A program made the position numbers and the translations under genes. A model generated the notes under the pieces. That model was given only the letters and a program-made list of their open reading frames with translations, had not been told where the DNA came from and did not search any database. This document shows positions 57,563 through 64,000 of a stretch of 64,000 nt of DNA, piece by piece (the first letter of the stretch is position 1; each line of letters opens with the position of its first letter). Where the stretch lies: NCBI RefSeq assembly GCF_036195045.1, contig NZ_CP108100.1, forward strand, positions 2,232,001 through 2,296,000, given 5' to 3'. The stretch comes from Streptomyces sp. NBC_00236. GTDB taxonomy: Bacteria; Actinomycetota; Actinomycetes; Streptomycetales; Streptomycetaceae.

Positions 57563-59683
57563 ATGTCCGAGAACGTCATCAATCTCTTCAAGGACCCCAC
57601 CACCGCCCCCGAGACGCCCTCACCGGCCCCGGCGGCTGCTGTAGCAGCGTCGGGCGCCGAAAGGCCGTCTGTGCCGCTGTGGGTGCGCTCCGCGCGGGGT
57701 ATCCGCACGGTGGCCACCCACGACCACACCAAGACCGCCTGCCGCGCCGCCGCCCGCCACGGTCTGTACGTCGTGGGAGGGACGCGGATCGTGGCCCGTC
57801 GCACGTGGGAGGGCCGTACCGCCTCCCGCTATGAGCGGCTGCTCCGGGCGGCGGAAGCCGCGGGGAACATGGACGCGGCGGCCGAGTGGGAGGAGCGCGG
57901 GCAGCGCTTCCGTCAGGAGCGCCACCGCCGCCGCATGGACCTGCTCACCGCCCCCATGGACGCCGCCCGGGGCATCGCGGCCGGCGCCGCCATCGGGGCC
58001 GGTGGGCTGCTGCTGCTGGGCATCATGCTGGCCGTTGCGAACAAGGACTTCAGCGACATCGCCGCGCCGACCATGGCGCTGGTCGAACTGGTCCGGTGGG
58101 TCATCTTCATCATCACCGTGACCTGGGGACCTTTGATGACCCTGGGCCCGTGGGCGGTGCTGTTCGGTCTGTGGGCGGTGGGCAAGAACCAGCAGGCCGC
58201 ACCTCAGTGGGCGCTGCCCGCCAACGTGCGTTCCAGCGAGGGTGAGCCGGTCACTCCGTCCATCGTCGTGCTGGCCCTGCGCAACCTGGGTATCGCCCCG
58301 CTGCGCAACGCCATCAAGGACATGGGCGACGCCGGCGCCTCGATGCTGGGCCCGATCCGGATCGCCGGATGCGGCGTCGAAGTCGACGTCACGCTGCCGT
58401 CCGGGGTGTCCACCAACGAGGTGCAGAACCGGCGGCGCAAGCTCGCCGAGAACCTCAGCAGGCATGAGCACGAAGTGTTCATCACCATCCCCCAGGCCGC
58501 GCGCACGGTCCGGCTGTGGGTCGCGGACAGCGGCGCCCTGGACGAGCCGATCGGCCCGTCGCCGCTGACCACGGACGACACCCTGACCGCCGATTACGCC
58601 AAGGGCCGCGCCCCGTGGGGTCAGGACCTGCGCGGCGACGCGGCCGCGATCAGCCTCTACCAGCGCCACCTGCTCATCACTGGGCTGTCGAACCAGGGCA
58701 AGACCGCAGCACTCCGCGCGCTCGCGCTGTGGCTGGCCCTGGACCGCTCGGTGGAGTTCCGAATCGCGGACCTGAAGGGTGCCGGGGACTGGGCGATGTT
58801 CGACGGCCTGGCCACGGTGCTGATCCAGGGGCCGACCGACGACCACGTCGTCGACACGACCGAGATGCTCGAAGACGGCGTTGCCGAGATGGAGCGCCGC
58901 CTCCAGGCCCCGCCCGGAACCGTGTTCCCCCCGCTCGTGCTCCTGGTCGACGAAGCGCAGGTGGCGTTCATGTGCCCGGAGGTGGATGAGAAGAAGCGGC
59001 CCTACGGCGGGTCCAAGGCCACGTCCCGGTACTTCATGGCCGCGCGGAAGATTCACAACCAGGGCCGGGCGGTCAACGTGACGCTGTGGCAGGGGACGCA
59101 GGACCCGACGGATCAGAACCTTCCCAAGCTGGTCCGCGAGGGTGCCCACACCCGCGCCTCCCTCGCTCTGGGCACCGAGTCCCAGGCCCGCATGGCGTTG
59201 GGTGACAAGGCGGTTGACGGCGGCGCCGCGCCGAACCTTCTCCGTCCCGGCCTGGACAAGGGGACGTTGGTCGTCGCGTCGGACGGCATCGCGATCCCGG
59301 CTGGCCAGGCATCCATCACGGTGCGCACGCACTACATCGACAACGAGACGGCCGCGCAGATCACCGCCCGCGCCCGGGCCCTGCGTGACGGCGTCACCAC
59401 CCTCCACGTCATCGACCGCGACGAGACGCGGGACCCGCTCGCGGACATCGCCACGGTCATCGGGGACACGAACCGAGTGCTGACCCAGGACGTGCTGCAG
59501 CGGCTCGCGGTGCTGTCCGCCGACAGCTACGGGAGCTGGACGCACGCCGACCTCAAGCGCGTGCTGGACGGCACGGCCGCCGAGCCCTACAAGTCGGACG
59601 GGCGCATGGTCGTCGGCCGCGAGCGCATCGCCCGCGCCCTCGCCAACCGCGACACCGACGGTTCCGCTTCCGCCGCCCAGTAG
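57563..59683 (+). CDS. TraB/FtsK-type DNA translocase of the conjugative element
   Basis: A 706-residue motor for transfer of double-stranded DNA between hyphae. After a soluble region two or more helices lie at residues 130-205 (GAAIGAGGLLLLGIMLAVAN; WVIFIITVTWGPLMTLGPWA). The FtsK/SpoIIIE ATPase has Walker A GLSNQGKT (373-380), Walker B PLVLLVDEAQV (about 458) and a sensor-like TLWQGTQDPTDQNLPKLV. The C-terminal 60 residues form a winged helix (RVLTQDVLQRLAVLSADSYG) that would read clt repeats, as in TraB of pSVH1. ATG 57563 follows GGGAG. The closest candidate clt is immediately downstream. Confidence 0.93.
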   Translation: MSENVINLFKDPTTAPETPSPAPAAAVAASGAERPSVPLWVRSARGIRTVATHDHTKTACRAAARHGLYVVGGTRIVARRTWEGRTASRYERLLRAAEAAGNMDAAAEWEERGQRFRQERHRRRMDLLTAPMDAARGIAAGAAIGAGGLLLLGIMLAVANKDFSDIAAPTMALVELVRWVIFIITVTWGPLMTLGPWAVLFGLWAVGKNQQAAPQWALPANVRSSEGEPVTPSIVVLALRNLGIAPLRNAIKDMGDAGASMLGPIRIAGCGVEVDVTLPSGVSTNEVQNRRRKLAENLSRHEHEVFITIPQAARTVRLWVADSGALDEPIGPSPLTTDDTLTADYAKGRAPWGQDLRGDAAAISLYQRHLLITGLSNQGKTAALRALALWLALDRSVEFRIADLKGAGDWAMFDGLATVLIQGPTDDHVVDTTEMLEDGVAEMERRLQAPPGTVFPPLVLLVDEAQVAFMCPEVDEKKRPYGGSKATSRYFMAARKIHNQGRAVNVTLWQGTQDPTDQNLPKLVREGAHTRASLALGTESQARMALGDKAVDGGAAPNLLRPGLDKGTLVVASDGIAIPAGQASITVRTHYIDNETAAQITARARALRDGVTTLHVIDRDETRDPLADIATVIGDTNRVLTQDVLQRLAVLSADSYGSWTHADLKRVLDGTAAEPYKSDGRMVVGRERIARALANRDTDGSASAAQ

Positions 59684-59684
59684 A

Positions 59685-59880
59685 GGGAGGCGCACCCGGG
59701 GCGGGTCAGGGAGGCAGGGAGAACTCCCTGCCCGCCTCCCTGACCCGCCTCCCTGTACCTGACCTGCGCAAATGATGTTCAGGGAGGCAGGGAGTCGCCG
59801 CAGCTCAGCACCCCTGAACCCCTCTCCACGCGCCTCCCGATGGGGGTGCTTCTGCCTCCCTGACCCAGCAGAGGACGGGA
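59685..59880. repeat. repeat-rich region after traB, candidate clt
   Basis: About 200 bp with direct and inverted copies of a CAGGGAGGCAGGGAG/CTGCCTCCCTG type unit. CAGGGAGGCAGGGAG occurs at 59707-59721 and 59780-59794, complements at 59725-59754 and 59852-59867, and the first pair forms a long hairpin including GGGTCAGGGAGGC. TraB proteins recognise such short repeats near their gene (the clt site), so this is the best candidate. Confidence 0.65.
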
Positions 59881-59886
59881 TTCCGC

Positions 59887-60498
59887 ATGCTCCCCGCAAC
59901 CACCCTTCACCGGCCCGCACGGCAGCCCACAACCACCCCGCAGCCTGCCCCGGTTCCGGCGCCGCTGGCCGACTTCGACGCCGCCCAGCTCGTACGCGAT
60001 ATCGAGCAGTACCTCGCCGCCCGCGGCCCCAGGACCGCGCACCCGCTGGTCACCAAGACCACCCAGGAGCTTGTCGCTGAAGCTCTCGGCACCAGCGCGC
60101 CAGCCACCTCCCCGGCGCTGGAGTTGCCCGGCCGGGTGCTGCGGGTCCTGCCGGACTGGGTGCTGCGCTTCCCGGCCGTACGGCGCCGCCACACCACCGC
60201 CCGGGCGGTGACCGTCGCGGAGCACCTGGAGCTCACCGCTCTGGTGATCGAGCGGTACGGCTGGGCCCAGAGCACGCACCGCACCCGCTCCGGGCGCCGC
60301 TGCATCCTCGGCGCGCAGGCCGTGCTCTATCGCCTCGGCATCGGCGACGAGACCACCGTCGCCCGTGCCGGCCAGCGCATGCAGTCCGTCCTGCGCGCTC
60401 ACGGCTGCACCCTGCCCTACCACCGCTGGAACGACATGCCCGACCGCACACAGGGCGAGGTCATCGCCCTCATCCGGGCCGCCTCCCGCACGGTCTGA
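59887..60498 (+). CDS. DUF6197 family protein
   Basis: A 203-residue soluble protein. A proline-rich N-terminus and a helical section (LVRDIEQYLAARGPRTAHPL, VTKTTQELVAEAL) lead to the DUF6197 region: VAEHLELTALVIERYGWAQS, RSGRRCILGAQAVLYRLGIG. Common in actinomycete integrative elements downstream of the transfer genes; function unknown. ATG 59887 lies after the candidate clt and AGAGGACGGG. Confidence 0.85.
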   Translation: MLPATTLHRPARQPTTTPQPAPVPAPLADFDAAQLVRDIEQYLAARGPRTAHPLVTKTTQELVAEALGTSAPATSPALELPGRVLRVLPDWVLRFPAVRRRHTTARAVTVAEHLELTALVIERYGWAQSTHRTRSGRRCILGAQAVLYRLGIGDETTVARAGQRMQSVLRAHGCTLPYHRWNDMPDRTQGEVIALIRAASRTV

Positions 60499-60532
60499 CC
60501 GCCCGCTTCACGTGACTCACGAGGAGAACCGC

Positions 60533-60814
60533 ATGGCTGTAACCCACGTCCTGTGCTGGATCGCCGTTTGCGACGTCTGCGGCGGCAGCGCCACCGAGGA
60601 AGGGAGCGTCCCGCACCTCGACAGCCCGATCGAGGCCATCGGAAATGCCACTGCGTGGGGCGACGACACCGTCGGCTGGACCATGGCCCCGGACGGACGT
60701 CTCGTCTGCGACGCCGTTTTCGACCGGGCGCACGAGGCCGTCCACGAGGCCGCCGGCAAGCGCATCCCCGAGCCCGGCCGTGACGCCATGAGCGTCACCT
60801 TCACCCCCGCCTAG
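60533..60814 (+). CDS. hypothetical mobile-element protein (93 aa)
   Basis: A small acidic protein, AVTHVLCWIAVCDVCGGSAT at the N-terminus with a CDVC knuckle, followed by beta-like segments (AWGDDTVGWTMAPDGRLVCD, AVFDRAHEAVHEAAGKR). GAGGAG lies seven bases before ATG 60533. One cysteine in VCD may complete a metal site. No family recognised. Confidence 0.75.
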   Translation: MAVTHVLCWIAVCDVCGGSATEEGSVPHLDSPIEAIGNATAWGDDTVGWTMAPDGRLVCDAVFDRAHEAVHEAAGKRIPEPGRDAMSVTFTPA

Positions 60815-60822
60815 ACACGGCT

Positions 60823-60860
60823 AGGGCGGCCCCCGTCTCGGCAAAGTCCGGGGCCGCCCT
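60823..60860 (+). terminator. hairpin terminator
   Basis: AGGGCGGCCCC (60823-60833) and GGGGCCGCCCT (60850-60860), a perfect 11-bp stem nine bases after a stop codon, separating the transfer cluster from the replication cluster. Confidence 0.75.
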
Positions 60861-60899
60861 GGTCTCCCGCTCAACTCACGAGAACTGGAGACACCCAGC

Positions 60900-61631
60900 A
60901 TGACCCAACACGTCCCGATCCGGCGAGCAGCCGACCACCGGCCCGCCTTACTGGATCTCTTCTCCTGCGCCGGCGGTGCGGCCATGGGCTACCACCGGGC
61001 AGGGTTCAAGGTGACCGGCGTCGACATCGTCGACCGCCCGAACTACCCCTTCGCCTTCCACCGCGCCGACGCCCTCGAATACCTCGCCGCGCTCATCGCG
61101 TCCGGGGAGATCGGCCAGTACGCGGCCGTGCACGCCTCCCCGCCGTGCCAGGCCGGATGCGCCCTCACCGTCGGCACCAACGCCTCACGCGGCTGGGGCC
61201 GGGATCACGTCCAGCTCATCCCCGAACTCCGAACCCTGCTCGACACCACCGGCCTGCCCTACGTGATCGAGCAGCCCAACGGAAAGGCCCCCGTGCGGGC
61301 CGACGTGCGGCTGTGCGGGGAGATGTTCGGTCTCGGGGTACTGCGCCACCGCGTCTTCGAACTCGGGCGCTGGACCGTCCCTCAGCCCGCACACCCGCGC
61401 CACCGGGGGTACGTACGCGGCTACCGCCACGGCATCTACCGCGACGGCCCCTACGTCGCCGCGTACGGGGCCGGTGGCGGCAAGGCCACCATCCCCGAGA
61501 TGCAGACTGCGATGGGCATCACCTGGACCGAGGTCCGCGAGGAACTGACCGAGGCCATTCCCCCGGCCTACACCCAGTGGCTCGGCACCCACGCCCGCCA
61601 CCGCCTCCGCGCCACGGCGGTGGCCGCATGA
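60900..61631 (+). CDS. DNA (cytosine-5) methyltransferase homologue
   Basis: A 243-residue SAM-dependent enzyme. LLDLFSCAGGAAMGYHRAGF is motif I, GVDIVDRPNYPF motif II, HASPPCQAGC motif IV with the catalytic cysteine of PCQ, and RHRVFELG motif VIII. Motif VI reads IEQPNG where the family usually has ENV, though the essential glutamate is kept. The protein is short: a separate target-recognition domain is missing or minimal. The element may use it to protect its DNA during transfer. Its stop overlaps the prim-pol ATG (ATGA). Confidence 0.85.
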   Translation: MTQHVPIRRAADHRPALLDLFSCAGGAAMGYHRAGFKVTGVDIVDRPNYPFAFHRADALEYLAALIASGEIGQYAAVHASPPCQAGCALTVGTNASRGWGRDHVQLIPELRTLLDTTGLPYVIEQPNGKAPVRADVRLCGEMFGLGVLRHRVFELGRWTVPQPAHPRHRGYVRGYRHGIYRDGPYVAAYGAGGGKATIPEMQTAMGITWTEVREELTEAIPPAYTQWLGTHARHRLRATAVAA

Positions 61632-62485
61632 ACACCCACCTGACCACTGCCCTGGACCTCGCCAGGCGGGGTGTGCCGGTGCTGCCGCTGCGTGCGGGGA
61701 AGGTGCCGTTCGGGAACTGCCGGGCCTGCCGGGGCAACGTCTGCGGTGGCCGGCCGAACATGAAGGTGCCCGGGCCCTGCGACTGCCCGCGTGTCTGCCA
61801 CGCCTGGGCCGCCGCGACCGCCGACCCCGCCGTTCTCACCGGACGCCCGTGGGCGCCCGTGTGGGAGCAGACGCAAGCAGTGGCCTACCACCCCGGCGGC
61901 GCCGGACTCACTGTCGTCGACCTGGACGATCCCCAGGCCGTCGCCTGGGCCCGCGAAACTCTGCCCGCGACCAGGACGGTCCCGACCACGCGCGGCGAGC
62001 ACTGGATCTATCTGGGCACCATGCGTTCCGCGAACGCGGTCAGGTCCGGCGTGGACATCAAGTCGGAGATGCAGTACGCCCGGTGGCTCGGACCAGGAAC
62101 CGGCACCATGACCCGTCTGCCGGATGCTGTCCGCGTCCTGATGGAGAGGGAAGAGACCACCCCCGCCCGGGGGGAGGTGGTCTCTTCGGTCCCCGGCCGC
62201 GCCGAGTGGGGCCGCAGCGTCGCCACCGGATGTCGCCACACCGAGCGTTACGTACGCACCGGACTGGAACGCGGGCTCGCTCTCGTGCGGGCCCGCACCG
62301 AATGCGGCGCCGGATCGCTGGCGTTCGGTGTCGCTCAGTTCCTCGCCGGACAGCACGCCACCTGCCCGGGCCCGTGCGGCCTGGAACTCCTGGGAGCGCA
62401 GATCGTCACCACGGCTGTCTCTGTGGGGGTCCCCGAGGCGTATGCGTCCAGGGCCGTCACCAACGGCCTGGCAGGTGCCGCATGA
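61628..62485 (+). CDS. bifunctional DNA primase/polymerase (Prim-Pol)
   Basis: A 285-residue replication protein. LDLARRGVPVLPLRAGKVPF begins the Prim-Pol fold and GLTVVDLDDPQAVAWAR and GEHWIYLG contain the catalytic acidic and basic residues. An inserted zinc site CRACRGNVCGG...CDCPRVCHAW sits near residues 31-58. ATG 61628 overlaps the methyltransferase stop. Prim-Pol genes define the replication type of many AICEs, acting with a DUF3987 helicase. Confidence 0.9.
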   Translation: MNTHLTTALDLARRGVPVLPLRAGKVPFGNCRACRGNVCGGRPNMKVPGPCDCPRVCHAWAAATADPAVLTGRPWAPVWEQTQAVAYHPGGAGLTVVDLDDPQAVAWARETLPATRTVPTTRGEHWIYLGTMRSANAVRSGVDIKSEMQYARWLGPGTGTMTRLPDAVRVLMEREETTPARGEVVSSVPGRAEWGRSVATGCRHTERYVRTGLERGLALVRARTECGAGSLAFGVAQFLAGQHATCPGPCGLELLGAQIVTTAVSVGVPEAYASRAVTNGLAGAA

Positions 62486-62856
62486 GCGCCGCCGCCCAGC
62501 CCGCCCCGGTAGGCGAGCAGTTGGGTTTCACGGGCCTGCCGGACGCTCCACAGCTCCGGCCCGGCACCGCGCACGCGGCTGTTGGGCGAAAGTCGTCGGC
62601 CGCAGGCCGTCCGCTTCATCTTGTCCGCCCTGACCCGCACCCGGCCACCAGCACCGGCCCCCGGCAGGCGGTGCGGTGGCTGCACATCATCGCTCCGCCC
62701 TCCTTCAGCGCGATCGTGTCCGCCCGGTCCTGGTGCAGGTGCGGATACAACCGCACCGCCAAGGGCCGGGCCGGCGTCCTGGCCCTGGTCGAAGCCCACA
62801 CCGCCCATCCCGAACACTGCCCGCTGCTCAACCTCGAAGGGAGCAAGGCCGCATGA
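62482..62856 (+). CDS. hypothetical replication-module protein (124 aa)
   Basis: Coupled by ATGA on both sides to prim-pol and the DUF3987 gene. It is rich in Pro/Ala in the first half; the second half has FSAIVSARSWCRCGYNRTAK and AHPEHCPLLN, with three cysteines and a histidine suited to zinc. No family recognised. Its tight coupling implies a role in replication of the element. Confidence 0.75.
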   Translation: MSAAAQPAPVGEQLGFTGLPDAPQLRPGTAHAAVGRKSSAAGRPLHLVRPDPHPATSTGPRQAVRWLHIIAPPSFSAIVSARSWCRCGYNRTAKGRAGVLALVEAHTAHPEHCPLLNLEGSKAA

Positions 62857-64000
62857 GCGCCGATCTGTGGGAGGGCTTCGACGCCCTGGACCCCGAGACC
62901 ATCACCGGCCCCGTCTGGGACGAGCCGGTACCCCTTAACCCCCGCCGGGAACTCCCGGTGTTCCCCGTGCACGCCCTGCCCGAGTGGCTGGGCGGCATGG
63001 TGGCCGGGGTCGCCGAGGAGACACAGACTCCGGTGGACCTCGCGGGGTGCCTGGCTCTGGCCGTCCTCGCCACCGCCGCCGGCGGCCGTGCCGTGGTCAG
63101 CGTCCGGGGCCACTGGCGCGAGCCCGTGAACCTGTACACCGCCGTCGCGCTGCCGCCCGGCAACCGCAAGAGCGCGGTGTTCGGACTCATGACGGGCCCG
63201 CTCCTCGCCGTCGAGAAGACATTGGTGGAGCTGTCCGGGCCGCGCCGGGCCGAAGCCGAGACCACCGCCCGTCTGGCCCGATCGGCAGCCGACAAGGCCG
63301 CCCAGAAGGCCGCAGCCGCCGAACCCGGGCTGCGGGACCAGCTCACCGCCGAAGCCGTCCACCTCGCCCAGCAGGCCGACGAGATGGCCGTCCCCGCCAA
63401 GCCGCAGTTGGTCGCTGACGACGTCACCCCGGAAAGCCTGGCCTCCCTGGTTGCCGAGCAGGACGGGCGGATGAGCGTCATGTCCGCCGAAGGGGAGATC
63501 TTCGACATCATCGCGGGCCGCTACTCCGGCACCCCCAACATGGGCATTTTCCTCAAGGGCCACGCCGGCGACATGGCCCGCGTCAACCGGCAGGGCCGCG
63601 ACGCCCAGCACGTCGAAGCCCCCGCCATCACCATGGGCCTCGCTATCCAGCCCGAAGTCCTGGACGCCCTCGGACGCGTCAAAGGCGCCGACGGACGCGG
63701 CCTGCTCGCACGCTTCCTCTACGCCAAGCCCGTCTCACTCGTAGGCAGCCGCAACCTCACACCGGCCCTGCTCCCGGAGGAGACCGCCGCCGCCTACGCC
63801 CAGCGCCTGGGCGGCCTCACCATGGCGCTCGCGGACTGGACCGACCCCGCCGTCCTCACCCTCACTCCCGAGGCCGACGCCGTACTCCTCGCCTACCAGC
63901 GGGTGACCGAGTCCCGTATCGGGAAGGGCCGCAGCCTCCACCCGATCATCAAGTGGGCCTCCAAGCGGGACGGGGCCGTGGCCCGCATCGCCGGACTCCT
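62853..64000 (+). CDS. DUF3987 helicase/primase-associated protein, partial
   Basis: The first 382 codons of a gene cut by the window end. ATG 62853 overlaps the previous stop (ATGA). The N-terminal domain (VFPVHALPEWLGGMVAGVAE, QTPVDLAGCLALAVLATAAG) and the nucleotide-binding loop ALPPGNRKSAVFG (about residue 105), followed by a helical insert and SVMSAEGEIFDIIAGRYSG, are the DUF3987/YfjI pattern. These proteins unwind or prime element DNA together with Prim-Pol. A stop is not reached. Confidence 0.88.
   Translation, partial: MSADLWEGFDALDPETITGPVWDEPVPLNPRRELPVFPVHALPEWLGGMVAGVAEETQTPVDLAGCLALAVLATAAGGRAVVSVRGHWREPVNLYTAVALPPGNRKSAVFGLMTGPLLAVEKTLVELSGPRRAEAETTARLARSAADKAAQKAAAAEPGLRDQLTAEAVHLAQQADEMAVPAKPQLVADDVTPESLASLVAEQDGRMSVMSAEGEIFDIIAGRYSGTPNMGIFLKGHAGDMARVNRQGRDAQHVEAPAITMGLAIQPEVLDALGRVKGADGRGLLARFLYAKPVSLVGSRNLTPALLPEETAAAYAQRLGGLTMALADWTDPAVLTLTPEADAVLLAYQRVTESRIGKGRSLHPIIKWASKRDGAVARIAGL

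Overview
The window is high-GC actinobacterial chromosome, almost certainly Streptomyces. Evidence is the strong GC3 bias, frequent GTG starts, ATGA/GTGA start-stop overlaps, many families common in Streptomyces (DUF2330, DUF2277, DUF7144), and a conjugative element of the TraB/FtsK actinomycete type. All assignments come from reading the sequence; no database search was run.

Left part (1-12,600). A metallo-beta-lactamase-fold hydrolase is followed by two envelope-polymer genes: a polytopic membrane protein and a GT2 plus CDP-glycerol glycerophosphotransferase fusion. After a LysE exporter comes the best-defined unit of the window. A cobalamin riboswitch (about 5895-6075) leads a translationally coupled five-gene operon (6126-11836): a membrane-anchored squalene-cyclase-repeat protein, a small secreted membrane-anchored protein, and a complete ECF transporter (EcfT, fused EcfA-EcfA', S component). 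I read it as a vitamin B12 or corrinoid uptake system with surface accessory proteins. A secreted transglycosylase-like protein follows.

Middle (12,600-44,500). Here are a GH89 alpha-N-acetylglucosaminidase, a 166-bp MITE-like element, and a divergent thiolase/CYP125 pair resembling the mycobacterial FadA5/CYP125 sterol side-chain genes, with two KstR-like palindromes between them. Next come an AEC transporter, a GT87-PAP2 fusion, DUF2330, an MFS pump fused to a MarR-like domain, a peptidoglycan-binding membrane protein, a HAD phosphatase, a FetB-like permease, a secreted HNH nuclease, a PhoD phosphatase, DoxX, DedA, DUF1254 and small regulators. Several stretches hold decayed genes: aldo/keto reductase, a duplicated cupin tail, LysR and AbrB.

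44,500-50,900. Two aberrant tRNA-like genes lie close together: a tRNA-Trp(CCA) with a non-standard D arm, and a Glu-like tRNA whose anticodon arm is greatly extended. A small HTH-like ORF follows, then lipoproteins, LysE, SnoaL-like proteins and an HxlR regulator.

Right part (50,911-64,000, running off the end). This is an integrative conjugative element (AICE) inserted in a tRNA-Val(UAC) gene. Two 43-bp direct repeats (50911-50953 and 52916-52958) match the tRNA from anticodon loop to 3' end, suggesting two tandem insertions, the left one (about 2 kb) being a remnant. The main element carries a methyltransferase, a KorSA-like GntR repressor with three near-identical 22-bp operators, a tightly coupled transfer operon (DUF6284, small membrane protein, DUF2637/Spd-like, RRQRL zinc protein, HExxH protein, TraB/FtsK), a repeat-rich candidate clt, a cytosine-methyltransferase homologue, a primase-polymerase and a DUF3987 helicase-like protein cut by the window edge. 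Integrase, excisionase and the intact tRNA-Val are predicted to lie just right of the window.
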